Assembly: GCA_003279715.1 (NCBI GenBank) | Contig: QCGY01000001.1 | Location: 62,001-126,000 of the forward strand | Reading direction: 5' to 3' | DNA: 64,000 nt | DNA from: Pelagibacteraceae bacterium AG-390-D18 | Lineage (GTDB): Bacteria; Pseudomonadota; Alphaproteobacteria; Pelagibacterales; Pelagibacteraceae | Part shown: piece after piece, positions 9,198-17,209 of the stretch | Layout: each line of letters begins with the position of its first letter | Position numbering within the stretch: the stretch's first letter is position 1 | Position numbers and translations under genes: made by a program | The notes under the pieces: model-generated | What the model saw: the letters and a program-made list of their open reading frames with translations, nothing else | Database searches by the model: none | What the model was told of the DNA's origin: nothing

Positions 9198-9988
9198 TAA
9201 TCTAAAAGTTTAATTACATTTTCATCAACATTGGGTTCTAATTTATGCCATATATTGAAAGCCAAAAGAGCCTGATAAATAAACATTAATTTACCATTTA
9301 AAGTTGTACAGCCTAATTTTTTTCCTGTTTTTAAAAAATTTGTCTCTCTAGGATTATAAATAACATCATAAAAAAATGCATTTTTAGAAATTAAAGAAAA
9401 ATCAAGATTTATTTTATCCTCTTTTTTTAAACCTAAACTTGTTGCATTAATAATCATATCAACATTTGGAACTTCACCCCATTCAATTATTTCTATATTT
9501 TTAAAAAGTGTTTTTAAATTCTCTGCCTTATCTTTTGTTCTATTGCTTATTTTAATTTTGGAAATTTTCATTTTATTTAAGGCAAAAATAATTGAAGGCA
9601 CCACTCCACCAGCTCCTAATATTAAAACTTCTTTATCAGTAAGATTAAATTTTGATTTTTTAATACTAGTTTCGAAACCAAATATATCTGTATTGTGCCC
9701 TATTACCTTATTGTCTCTTAAATAAATGGTATTAACTGATTGTATGCTTTCAGCTTCAATACTTAATTCGTCTAGAAAAGGGATAATAGTTTTTTTAAAT
9801 GGTACAGTAACATTAATACCGCTTATTTTTTTTTCTTTAACCTGTAAAATTTGTTGCTTTAATTCATCTTCATTCAATTTCCTTTTTTCATAAATTGCAT
9901 CAATACCATTATTTTTAATCCAATAATTATGTAATGTTGGAGACAATGAATGTTCTATGGGGTTTCCTATGACTACAAATTTTTTCAT
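9197..9988 (-). CDS. aroE: shikimate dehydrogenase
   Basis: The 263-residue protein has the shikimate-binding opening IGNPIEHSLSPTLHNYW, NVTVPFKK (catalytic Lys at about 65), HNTDIFGFE (Asp101), and the NADP Rossmann segment LILGAGGVVPSI. The late block DVIYNPRETNFLKTGKKLG is also typical. It reduces 3-dehydroshikimate for aromatic amino-acid synthesis. The NADP loop reads GAGGVVPS where GAGGAAR is more usual, a modest divergence. It overlaps maf by 4 bp. Confidence 0.95.
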   Translation of the reverse strand: MKKFVVIGNPIEHSLSPTLHNYWIKNNGIDAIYEKRKLNEDELKQQILQVKEKKISGINVTVPFKKTIIPFLDELSIEAESIQSVNTIYLRDNKVIGHNTDIFGFETSIKKSKFNLTDKEVLILGAGGVVPSIIFALNKMKISKIKISNRTKDKAENLKTLFKNIEIIEWGEVPNVDMIINATSLGLKKEDKINLDFSLISKNAFFYDVIYNPRETNFLKTGKKLGCTTLNGKLMFIYQALLAFNIWHKLEPNVDENVIKLLD

Positions 9989-10572
9989 TTTTGAATTTTT
10001 AAATATTCTTTAATTTTTAAGACGGGTAATCCCATTATAGTATCTTCATCTCCAGAAATGTTTGAAAACAAATTTCTTCCCTCCCCTTCAATCTGATAAA
10101 CGTTATAAGCATATAAGATTCTGTCTGGTATTTTTGATAAATAAATTTTTAAATCTTCATCTGTGAAATTTTTCATTGTTAGCTCCGCTTTATCGGTATA
10201 ATTCCAAATCATTGAGCCATTTTTTGAGATACAGACAGAACTTATTAAGTGATGTTTTTTTCCATTGAGTTTTTTTAAGATTATTAAAGCTTCTTCTCTG
10301 CTTTCAGGTTTTGATATCAATTCATTATCCAAATCTATTACACTATCGGCACCCAGAACTAGTTGGTCTCTTTGACTTAAACTAACTTTATTAGCTTTTA
10401 ATTCAGCTAAATTTTTTGAAATATCTTCTGGTGAAGCTAACTCTTTGGTAAGGCTTTCTTTGACAACATCTTCGTCAACGTTTGATGGTTTAACTTCACA
10501 AGGTAAATTGTGTTTGTCTAATATTTCTTTTCTAACTTTACTCTTGGAGGCAAGAATAATTTTATTTAACAT
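9985..10572 (-). CDS. Maf-family nucleotide pyrophosphatase
   Basis: The 195-residue protein has the Maf opening ILASKSKVRKEILDKHNL, the acidic DEDVVKESL, the metal-binding LGADSVIDLD and the late motif AYNVYQIEGEG. Maf proteins hydrolyse non-canonical or regular NTPs and have been tied to septum formation and nucleotide pool cleaning. It lies between ppsR (11-bp overlap) and aroE in the same order as near the Caulobacter origin. Substrate preference among the Maf and YceF groups cannot be settled here. Confidence 0.92.
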   Translation of the reverse strand: MLNKIILASKSKVRKEILDKHNLPCEVKPSNVDEDVVKESLTKELASPEDISKNLAELKANKVSLSQRDQLVLGADSVIDLDNELISKPESREEALIILKKLNGKKHHLISSVCISKNGSMIWNYTDKAELTMKNFTDEDLKIYLSKIPDRILYAYNVYQIEGEGRNLFSNISGDEDTIMGLPVLKIKEYLKIQK

Positions 10573-11389
10573 TGTTTAAATATATTTCGTGTATTTTTAT
10601 TATTGAAGCAGCAGTTTCTTCTACTGATTTTCTAGTAACATCAATTGATGGCCATTTATATTTTTGAAAAGTCTTTTTTGCGTCTATAATTTCTTTTTTT
10701 ATATCTTCTATATTTGTATATTTTATGTTTTCAGATTCTTTTAAAGAAGTCATTCTATTTTTTCTTAAATCAACTAATCGTTCTGGTTCTGTGTTTAAAC
10801 CCACAACACAAGATAATTGCGGGTTATCTCTCAGTTTTTTTGGTAAAGAGTTTTCATTTACAAGTGGTATGTTTGAAGTTTTAAAACCTTTATTGGCCAA
10901 ATAAATTGATGTGGGTGTTTTACTTGTTCTACTAACGCCAACCAAGATAATATCTGATTTTTCTATATCATTTACTAAATTTCCATCATCATGGCTCATT
11001 GTAAATTGTATGGCTTCAATCCTTTCATAATATTCATCATTGAGAGCGTGTTGTCCACTTGGTTCATGAGAAGCTTTTTGATTTAAAATTTTAGAAAAAT
11101 TTAAAATTAAATTTCCCAGTACACCAAAACAAGGGATTTTTTTTCCATCACTTATATTGGCTAAATATTTTGCTAAATTATTGTCTACAATAGTATATAG
11201 GATTACTGAATTTTTATTTTTTCTTGCATCTTCTAAAATTTTAAGAATTTGATTTTCAGTCCTTGTGAAGGAATAAGAATGTACTTTATATTCAATATTT
11301 TTGAATTGAGCTTTTAAGGCCAAAAAAATTCGATCAAGCGTTTCTCCAGTCGAGTCAGATATAAGGTAAATTTGATATGTATTGCTCAT
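10562..11389 (-). CDS. ppsR: bifunctional kinase/pyrophosphorylase regulating PEP synthase or pyruvate phosphate dikinase (DUF299)
   Basis: The 275-residue protein starts YQIYLISDSTGETLDRI, typical of this family. It has the P-loop-like GVSRTSKTPTS (151-161) and a conserved middle, ASHEPSGQHALNDEYYERI. Family members inactivate PEP synthase or PPDK by ADP-dependent phosphorylation and reverse it with phosphate. Which target is used here is not visible. The gene is transcribed away from the gap that I propose as the replication origin; homologues flank the mapped origin of Caulobacter and that of Rickettsia. Confidence 0.92.
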   Translation of the reverse strand: MSNTYQIYLISDSTGETLDRIFLALKAQFKNIEYKVHSYSFTRTENQILKILEDARKNKNSVILYTIVDNNLAKYLANISDGKKIPCFGVLGNLILNFSKILNQKASHEPSGQHALNDEYYERIEAIQFTMSHDDGNLVNDIEKSDIILVGVSRTSKTPTSIYLANKGFKTSNIPLVNENSLPKKLRDNPQLSCVVGLNTEPERLVDLRKNRMTSLKESENIKYTNIEDIKKEIIDAKKTFQKYKWPSIDVTRKSVEETAASIIKIHEIYLNNVK

Positions 11390-11661
11390 GAATAAATTGT
11401 TAATAAATTTGTATTATTTTAATAAAATTACTCAATTTAAATATTGGTTAATTTTCATTGTAAAATAAGGGTTTTGTTCACATTAACAAACATATGAATA
11501 AAATTATACAATATATTGAATAAATATTTTAAAAGCTTCAATTTAAACAATTTAATCAATTAATAATTGTTATTAAGTTGTTAATAAAATGTTAAAAAAA
11601 ACTTATCATCAATATTCACAATACATAATACTAATACAATAAATATATATACTATTTTAAT
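11390..11661. other. oriC: candidate chromosome replication origin (oriC)
   Basis: This 272-bp gap between leftward ppsR and rightward hemE is nearly all A and T and has no credible coding frame. The ppsR|hemE junction is the location of the replication origin in Caulobacter, and genes on both sides point away from it. It holds four 8-of-9 matches to the DnaA box TTATNCACA: 11398-11406 and 11579-11587 (reverse, TGTTAATAA), 11474-11482 (TTGTTCACA) and 11612-11620 (ATATTCACA). It also holds two perfect CtrA-type sites TTAA-N7-TTAA at 11437-11451 and 11581-11595. No perfect DnaA box was seen, so function is inferred mainly from synteny. Confidence 0.7.
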
Positions 11662-12663
11662 ATGACACCTCTTTACAAAGTAATAATAAATAAAAACACG
11701 AAAATAAATCCAATTTGGATAATGAGACAAGCTGGAAGATACTTGTCTGAATTTAGAGAAATAAGAAAACAAAATCCAAACTTTATAAAATTATGTTTAA
11801 ATGAAAATTTATCATCAGAAATAACTCTGCAACCTTTAAAAAGATTTGATTTGGATGCAGCTATTATTTTTTCTGATATTTTAATGTTACCATATGGTTT
11901 AAATCAAAAAGTAGAATTTGAAAAAGGTTTTGGCCCTAAACTTGGTGAAGTTAATATCGAAGAGATGTCAAAATTAGATGAAGTTGATTTTGTTCAAAAA
12001 ATTTATCCAGTATATAAGGCAATTAAAAAAGTAAGTACAAACGAAATAGTAAACAATAAAAATACAATAGGATTTGTTGGTGCTCCCTGGACACTTCTTG
12101 TTTATATTATTAATCAAAAATCCCCTAAAAAGAACTTGAAAGAAGATTTTTTTAAAAATGATTTTTTAATAAATAGAATTTTATTAATTTTAGAAAAATT
12201 TTTAAAAATACATATTAAAAATCAAATTGATAATGGCGCAAATATAATACAAATATTTGATAGTTGGGCAGGTTTATTAGAAGAGAAAGACCTACCTAAT
12301 TATGTTTATTCACCCACTCTAAACTTAGTTAATTATGTTAAATCTTTAAATATCCCTGTAATTTGTTTTCCTAGAGAAATTAAAAACTATAAAGAATTTT
12401 GTGATATTGTTAAGCCGGATGCAGTGAGTATTGACTATAATGTCGATCCAAAAAAAATTTTAAAAGATATAAAAATTCCAATACAGGGTGGGCTTGATCC
12501 TAAAATGTTACTTTCAGATAAAGATACTTTAAAAAAAGAAGCAATAAAATATTTGGATATTTTTAAAGACCACCCTTATATATTTAATTTAGGTCATGGA
12601 GTTTTGCCCGAAACAGATCCCAATATGTTTGAATACTTGGTGAATACAGTAAAAGATTATTAA
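11662..12663 (+). CDS. hemE: uroporphyrinogen decarboxylase
   Basis: The 333-residue TIM-barrel enzyme has PIWIMRQAGRYLSEFRE near the N-terminus (substrate-binding arginines), IIFSDILMLPYGL with the catalytic Asp, QGGLDPKMLL and the C-terminal FNLGHGVLPETDP. It converts uroporphyrinogen III to coproporphyrinogen III in heme synthesis. It is the first rightward gene next to the candidate origin. TATACT at 11648-11653 ends 8 bp before the ATG, so a leaderless message is possible. The TAA stop overlaps the hemH ATG by one base. Confidence 0.97.
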   Translation: MTPLYKVIINKNTKINPIWIMRQAGRYLSEFREIRKQNPNFIKLCLNENLSSEITLQPLKRFDLDAAIIFSDILMLPYGLNQKVEFEKGFGPKLGEVNIEEMSKLDEVDFVQKIYPVYKAIKKVSTNEIVNNKNTIGFVGAPWTLLVYIINQKSPKKNLKEDFFKNDFLINRILLILEKFLKIHIKNQIDNGANIIQIFDSWAGLLEEKDLPNYVYSPTLNLVNYVKSLNIPVICFPREIKNYKEFCDIVKPDAVSIDYNVDPKKILKDIKIPIQGGLDPKMLLSDKDTLKKEAIKYLDIFKDHPYIFNLGHGVLPETDPNMFEYLVNTVKDY

Positions 12664-13697
12664 TGAAAAAAGCTGTTATTCTCTTTAATTTAGGCGGACC
12701 TGATAAATTAGAAAATGTTGAACCATTTTTATTTAATCTATTTAACGACCCAGCAATATTAAATTTACCTAAATTTTTTAGATATCCTCTTGCCAAATTA
12801 ATTTCTAACAGAAGAACCCCAACTGCCAAAAAGATTTACCAAGAACTGGGTGGATCATCCCCTATTTTAAAATTAACAAAAGAACAATCTCAAGCACTTG
12901 AACTAAAACTTAATAACGATGATCAAACTTCAGAATATAAATGTTTTATTGTTATGAGATGTTGGCATCCAAGGGCGGAAGAAGTTGTTAACCATGTGAG
13001 AGATTTTAACCCAGATGAAATTATTTTAATGCCTCTATATCCACAATATTCTGCGGCAACATCTGGATCTTCAATTAAAGAATGGAAAGATATTTGTAAA
13101 AAAAATAATCTTAATGTTAAAACAAGTACAATTTGCTGTTATCCAACAGATGAGAATTTCGTTCTGGCTCATACAGAGGAAATAATTAAAAAGATTAATA
13201 ATTTAAAAAGTTTTAAATTAATATTTTCTGCACACGGTTTACCTGAAAAAAATATAAAAAAAGGTGATCCCTATCAATGGCAAGTGGAACAATCAGTTAA
13301 TAAAATTGTCGAGTCTTTAGATATTAAAAACTTAGACTGGATATTAAGTTATCAAAGTCGTGTTGGACCTTTAAAATGGATAGGTCCATCAACAGAAGAT
13401 ATAATTGTAGAAAATTCAAAATTAGGGAAACATATTGTATTGGTTCCCATTGCATTTGTGTCAGAGCATTCAGAAACTTTGGTTGAGTTGGATATAGAAT
13501 ATAAAGAATTGGCTGACAAAAATGGATGTAAAAATTATACAAGAGTACCAGCTCTAGGTACCAATGAAAATTATATAAAAGCTATGTCTGCCCTAATAAT
13601 TAATAAAAATGATTATAATTTTAATGGAGAACTATTCCCACCTAAAATACAATGCCCAAATCAATTTATTAAATGCCCGTGTTTAAATTATGAATAG
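12663..13697 (+). CDS. hemH: ferrochelatase
   Basis: The 344-residue protein begins KKAVILFNLGGPDKLENV. The active-site His191 lies in IFSAHGLPEK, and the late acidic block VPIAFVSEHSETLVELDIEY supplies metal-handling glutamates. It inserts iron into protoporphyrin IX. The C-terminus is cysteine-rich (CPNQFIKCPCLNYE), reminiscent of the [2Fe-2S] ferrochelatases described in Caulobacter; whether it binds a cluster is inference. It overlaps hemJ by 8 bp and is coupled to hemE. Confidence 0.96.
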   Translation: MKKAVILFNLGGPDKLENVEPFLFNLFNDPAILNLPKFFRYPLAKLISNRRTPTAKKIYQELGGSSPILKLTKEQSQALELKLNNDDQTSEYKCFIVMRCWHPRAEEVVNHVRDFNPDEIILMPLYPQYSAATSGSSIKEWKDICKKNNLNVKTSTICCYPTDENFVLAHTEEIIKKINNLKSFKLIFSAHGLPEKNIKKGDPYQWQVEQSVNKIVESLDIKNLDWILSYQSRVGPLKWIGPSTEDIIVENSKLGKHIVLVPIAFVSEHSETLVELDIEYKELADKNGCKNYTRVPALGTNENYIKAMSALIINKNDYNFNGELFPPKIQCPNQFIKCPCLNYE

Positions 13698-14124
13698 TTA
13701 TTTATTATTTAAAAGTTTACATTTGATAGCTGTTATTTCCTGGATGGCTGGTCTTTTGTACCTCCCAAGAATTTTTGTCTATCATGTTGAGAATAAAGAT
13801 AAAAAAGAAGCTACAGATATATTTGAAGTAATGGAAAAAAGACTTTTCTTTTACATCATGCGTCCAGCAATGATCTTAACATGGATCTTTGGTTTAATTT
13901 TAATCTATCTAAATGGAATTGAAATTTTTTCTCAACTATGGATGCAAATAAAAATTTTTCTAGTTATATTGTTATCGGGTTATAATGATTACCTTGGAAA
14001 ATGCCTTCTATCTTTAAAAAATAATTCTAATACTAGATCTGCAAAATTCTTTAGAATAATTAATGAAATTCCAACAGTAATGCTTATATTTATCGTATTT
14101 CTGGTTATTTTTAAGCCAATCTAG
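13690..14124 (+). CDS. hemJ: HemJ-type protoporphyrinogen IX oxidase
   Basis: The 144-residue protein has four hydrophobic helices. It opens with KSLHLIAVISWMAGLLYLPR (invariant His and Arg of HemJ) followed by IFVYHVE, and has MRPAMILTWIFGL and a third-helix block WMQIKIFLVILLSGYNDYL. Many homologues have Tyr-His where this protein has Tyr-Asn (GYND), a substitution worth noting. HemJ oxidises protoporphyrinogen IX in bacteria lacking HemG and HemY. It follows hemH with an 8-bp overlap, completing a hemE-H-J unit. Confidence 0.9.
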   Translation: MNSYLLFKSLHLIAVISWMAGLLYLPRIFVYHVENKDKKEATDIFEVMEKRLFFYIMRPAMILTWIFGLILIYLNGIEIFSQLWMQIKIFLVILLSGYNDYLGKCLLSLKNNSNTRSAKFFRIINEIPTVMLIFIVFLVIFKPI

Positions 14125-14126
14125 GG

Positions 14127-14154
14127 TTGAAATATTACTCTAAGCATATATATT
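14127..14154 (+). promoter_or_regulatory. candidate sigma70 promoter of rho
   Basis: TTGAAA (14127-14132) and TATATT (14149-14154) are separated by 16 bp in the short gap between hemJ and rho. This leaves a leader of about 28 nt before the rho ATG. The layout is nearly the same as the proposed nusA promoter (TTGAAT-16-TATATT). AT-rich DNA gives many chance matches, so confidence is moderate. Confidence 0.45.
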
Positions 14155-14188
14155 AAATTAATCTATTTAGTCCTTACAAATTTAAATC

Positions 14189-15457
14189 ATGAACATCCAA
14201 GAGTTAAAACTAAAATCATCTGAACAACTTATCGCTCAAGCTGAAGAACTGGGCATAGAGAATGCTAGCACTTTAAGAAAACAAGAAATTCTTTTTGCTA
14301 TCTTAAAAAAAGTTGCGGAAAAAGAGGAAATTACTGGAGCGGGCGTTTTACAATTATTACAAGATGGATTTGGTTTTTTAAGGGCGATGGAATCAAATTA
14401 TTTGCCAGGACCAGATGATATTTATGTTAGTCCAAGTCAAATAAGAAAATTTGGTTTAAGAACGGGAGATACTGTCGAGGGACCAGTTAGGGCCCCCAAA
14501 GAAGGCGAAAGATATTTTGCATTACTTCAAGTTAGTAAAATTAATTTTGAAGAACCAGAAAAAGCAAGACACAAAATCGCATTTGATAATTTAACACCTC
14601 TTTATCCGGATCAACAAATGGTCATGGAAGTGGAGACAACAAAAATTGAAAAAAAACCAGATTTAACACCAAGATTAATCGATCTTGTTAGCCCAATTGG
14701 AAAAGGGCAAAGATCTATTATTATTTCACCACCTAAGGCTGGTAAAACAATGATTTTGCAAAGTATCGCAAACTCGATTGCTAAAAATTATCCAAAAAGT
14801 TATTTGATGGTTTTACTGATTGATGAAAGACCAGAAGAAGTTACAGACATGCAGAGAACTGTTAAAGGTGAAGTCATAAGTTCTACTTTTGATGAACCAG
14901 CGCAAAGGCACGTTGCTGTAGCTGAGATGGTCATTGAAAAAGCAAAAAGATTAACAGAACATAAAAAGGATGTTGTTATATTGCTAGACTCGATAACAAG
15001 ATTGGGAAGAGCATATAATGCTGTTATTCCAAGTTCTGGAAAAGTTTTAACCGGGGGCGTAGATGCTAATGCCCTTCAAAGACCAAAGAGGTTTTTTGGT
15101 GCAGCAAGAAATATTGAAGAAGGTGGATCTTTAACAATTATCTCTACTGCTTTAATCGATACTGGTAGTAGAATGGACGAAGTAATTTTTGAGGAATTTA
15201 AAGGAACTGGAAATAGTGAAACTGTTCTTGATAGAAAGATAGCTGATAAAAGAATTTATCCAGCGATTGATATAACAAAATCTGGAACTAGAAGAGAAGA
15301 ATTGCTATTTGATAAAAACGATCTTCAAAAAATGAATGTTCTCAGAAGGATAATTGCACCTATGGGAACAATGGATGCAATTGAATTTATTAATTCTAAA
15401 TTAAAAGATACAAAAAATAATGCAGAGTTTTTTAACTCAATGAATAAGCCAGCTTAG
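14189..15457 (+). CDS. rho: transcription termination factor Rho
   Basis: The 422-residue RNA helicase has an N-terminal Rho-N helical domain ([20 protein letters not shown]), a cold-shock-like RNA-binding domain (about 50-120, with LQDGFGFLR), Walker A PPKAGKT (181-187), Walker [17 protein letters not shown] and the Q- and R-loop segments. It is standard length without the large insertions seen in Actinobacteria. It stands between hem genes and mnmE as in other alphaproteobacterial origin regions, but here a sulfotransferase pair separates it from mnmE. Confidence 0.98.
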   Translation: MNIQELKLKSSEQLIAQAEELGIENASTLRKQEILFAILKKVAEKEEITGAGVLQLLQDGFGFLRAMESNYLPGPDDIYVSPSQIRKFGLRTGDTVEGPVRAPKEGERYFALLQVSKINFEEPEKARHKIAFDNLTPLYPDQQMVMEVETTKIEKKPDLTPRLIDLVSPIGKGQRSIIISPPKAGKTMILQSIANSIAKNYPKSYLMVLLIDERPEEVTDMQRTVKGEVISSTFDEPAQRHVAVAEMVIEKAKRLTEHKKDVVILLDSITRLGRAYNAVIPSSGKVLTGGVDANALQRPKRFFGAARNIEEGGSLTIISTALIDTGSRMDEVIFEEFKGTGNSETVLDRKIADKRIYPAIDITKSGTRREELLFDKNDLQKMNVLRRIIAPMGTMDAIEFINSKLKDTKNNAEFFNSMNKPA

Positions 15458-15459
15458 TA

Positions 15460-16296
15460 TTATATATAGTTTAGTTCAGACATTTCTTTATTAAATTCAT
15501 TTTCTATAACTTTAGCGATATTTTTGTCTAATAATTTTTTCCAATCATTATTAGGCCCTAAATTAAAAAATGGTTTTACTTTTCCAAACTTATCTTTTTG
15601 AGCTTCTATAAATCCTAACTTATTTTCTTGATCTTTTAATTTAATAAAATTGCAATTATCAATAGACTCAAAGACTTTTCTTTCTTCAAATTTTTTATCA
15701 ATTAATTTTTCAAGATAATTAGTTATCTTTTTAAATTCAATTAATGGGTTTTCTAATAAATTCTCATATTTAATTAATAAGTAATTTTTTTCCATTTTTT
15801 TCCAAGAATTGTAATGATTTTTCCAAGAAGAAATTATATGAGGTAAATCTACCTCATTACTAGAATGCCTTAAACCTATTACGTTTTTATCATTTAGTAA
15901 AAAATTAAGAGCACCATTATAATCAATAAAATCGTAGTGGTTTTTTATAGATGTAATAATATTTCTTGGATCTCTAACAACATAAATTACTCCAAGAGAA
16001 TTTGTATTATTTGTAAATGTATGTTTTCCATTTTTCCAATAGGCGTGATGCGTTTTAAAAAATTTAAATTGGGTAGATAGATTTAGTCTTTCTTGTGCAT
16101 TTATACAATTCTCAGAAAATTCTTTAATATCATCCAGGTTATCTGTTAAACCATTAAAATGACTTCGGTTTGGAAACTGTCCTATTTTTAAGCTATTTAT
16201 ATTAGACGGATCCTCATTAGAATAAAAAAGATTATTTAAAAATATTCTTATCCAGGTATTTCCACTTTTTGGGTAAGATGCCAACCAAATAATCAT
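15460..16296 (-). CDS. sulfotransferase (PAPS-dependent), second of a tandem pair
   Basis: The 278-residue protein has the 5'-phosphosulfate loop IIWLASYPKSGNTW (2-15), catalytic-type histidines in FFKTHHAYW (79-87) and the 3'-phosphate-binding VVRDPRNIITSIKNH (106-120). It lacks a signal peptide and is probably cytoplasmic. It would transfer sulfate from PAPS to an unknown acceptor, perhaps a surface glycan or lipid. It is paralogous to the next gene; both start MIIWLASYPKSGNT and end NEMSELNYI. The pair interrupts the otherwise conserved rho-mnmE neighbourhood, suggesting insertion in this lineage. Confidence 0.88.
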   Translation of the reverse strand: MIIWLASYPKSGNTWIRIFLNNLFYSNEDPSNINSLKIGQFPNRSHFNGLTDNLDDIKEFSENCINAQERLNLSTQFKFFKTHHAYWKNGKHTFTNNTNSLGVIYVVRDPRNIITSIKNHYDFIDYNGALNFLLNDKNVIGLRHSSNEVDLPHIISSWKNHYNSWKKMEKNYLLIKYENLLENPLIEFKKITNYLEKLIDKKFEERKVFESIDNCNFIKLKDQENKLGFIEAQKDKFGKVKPFFNLGPNNDWKKLLDKNIAKVIENEFNKEMSELNYI

Positions 16297-16310
16297 AAAA
16301 AAATAATTAA

Positions 16311-17162
16311 TTAAATATAGTTTAGTTCAGACATTTCATTTTTAAAATTAGTTTCTATTTCTTTCTGAGTTTTTAATTCTAGAATTTTCTTCCAATTATT
16401 TTCTGGACCAAGATTAAAAAATAAATTTTTATTTTCTGAGTGAAATTTTCTCCAACTTTTAAAACTACTTTCTGATCCATCAAAAGTTTCACTGATCTCC
16501 TTATTTTTAAGAACATCAAAGTTTGTAGTCTCAATAGCTTTTTGTAATTTTAATTTATCTACACCTTCGACTCTATTCATCAGAGTATTAGTAAAAACAA
16601 TTATATCTCTAAAAGTCTCATATTTATTTGTTATGAGATCTTCATATTTCACTAAAAGTCTTCTAAATTGATTATTTCTAAACCAAGATAAGTAATTTTC
16701 AGCCCATGAGCTTATAAAGTTGAGAGAAGCATGTGACCCGTTGTTTGACATTAAGCTTCTTGTTTTATCTGTTATCATTTTTAGAGCTTTATCATCGTCA
16801 AAAGAATAATGATTTTTAAGAGAAGTTAATACATTCCTTGGATCTCGAACTATATATATTGCACCAAGAGTAGTCTCTGGTGTAGTAAATTCATTACCTT
16901 GATAATTTCCTAAAAAACTATGTGTTTTAAAAAATCTAATTTTTTTATCTTTATTGATTTCTTTTTGAATAGGTACCCATTGCTTTGATGCCTCGCTTAT
17001 ACTATTAACTTTTCGTTTAAAGAATTTTTCATGTGGAAATTGTTCAATATTTGAAATTTGGCTAAAATCAAATTGACCATTTTGAGAAAAATAATATGCT
17101 GAAAGAAAAGCTCTTACATAAGTATTTCCACTTTTGGGATAGGATGCTAACCAAATGATCAT
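16311..17162 (-). CDS. sulfotransferase (PAPS-dependent), first of a tandem pair
   Basis: The 283-residue paralogue of the downstream gene has the same 5'-PSB loop YPKSGNTY (8-15), FFKTHSFLG with a candidate catalytic His, and the 3'-PB segment IYIVRDPRNVLTSLKNHYS. The C-terminal block NLGPENNWKK recurs in the paralogue as NLGPNNDWKK. Identity is clear at both ends and loose in the middle, so the duplication is not recent or the middle evolves fast for acceptor choice. It diverges from mnmE across about 45 bp. The acceptor is unknown. Confidence 0.88.
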   Translation of the reverse strand: MIIWLASYPKSGNTYVRAFLSAYYFSQNGQFDFSQISNIEQFPHEKFFKRKVNSISEASKQWVPIQKEINKDKKIRFFKTHSFLGNYQGNEFTTPETTLGAIYIVRDPRNVLTSLKNHYSFDDDKALKMITDKTRSLMSNNGSHASLNFISSWAENYLSWFRNNQFRRLLVKYEDLITNKYETFRDIIVFTNTLMNRVEGVDKLKLQKAIETTNFDVLKNKEISETFDGSESSFKSWRKFHSENKNLFFNLGPENNWKKILELKTQKEIETNFKNEMSELNYI

Positions 17163-17209
17163 GAAAAATTTATATAATTAAAGATAATATATAGCTATAA
17201 TAAAAGTTG

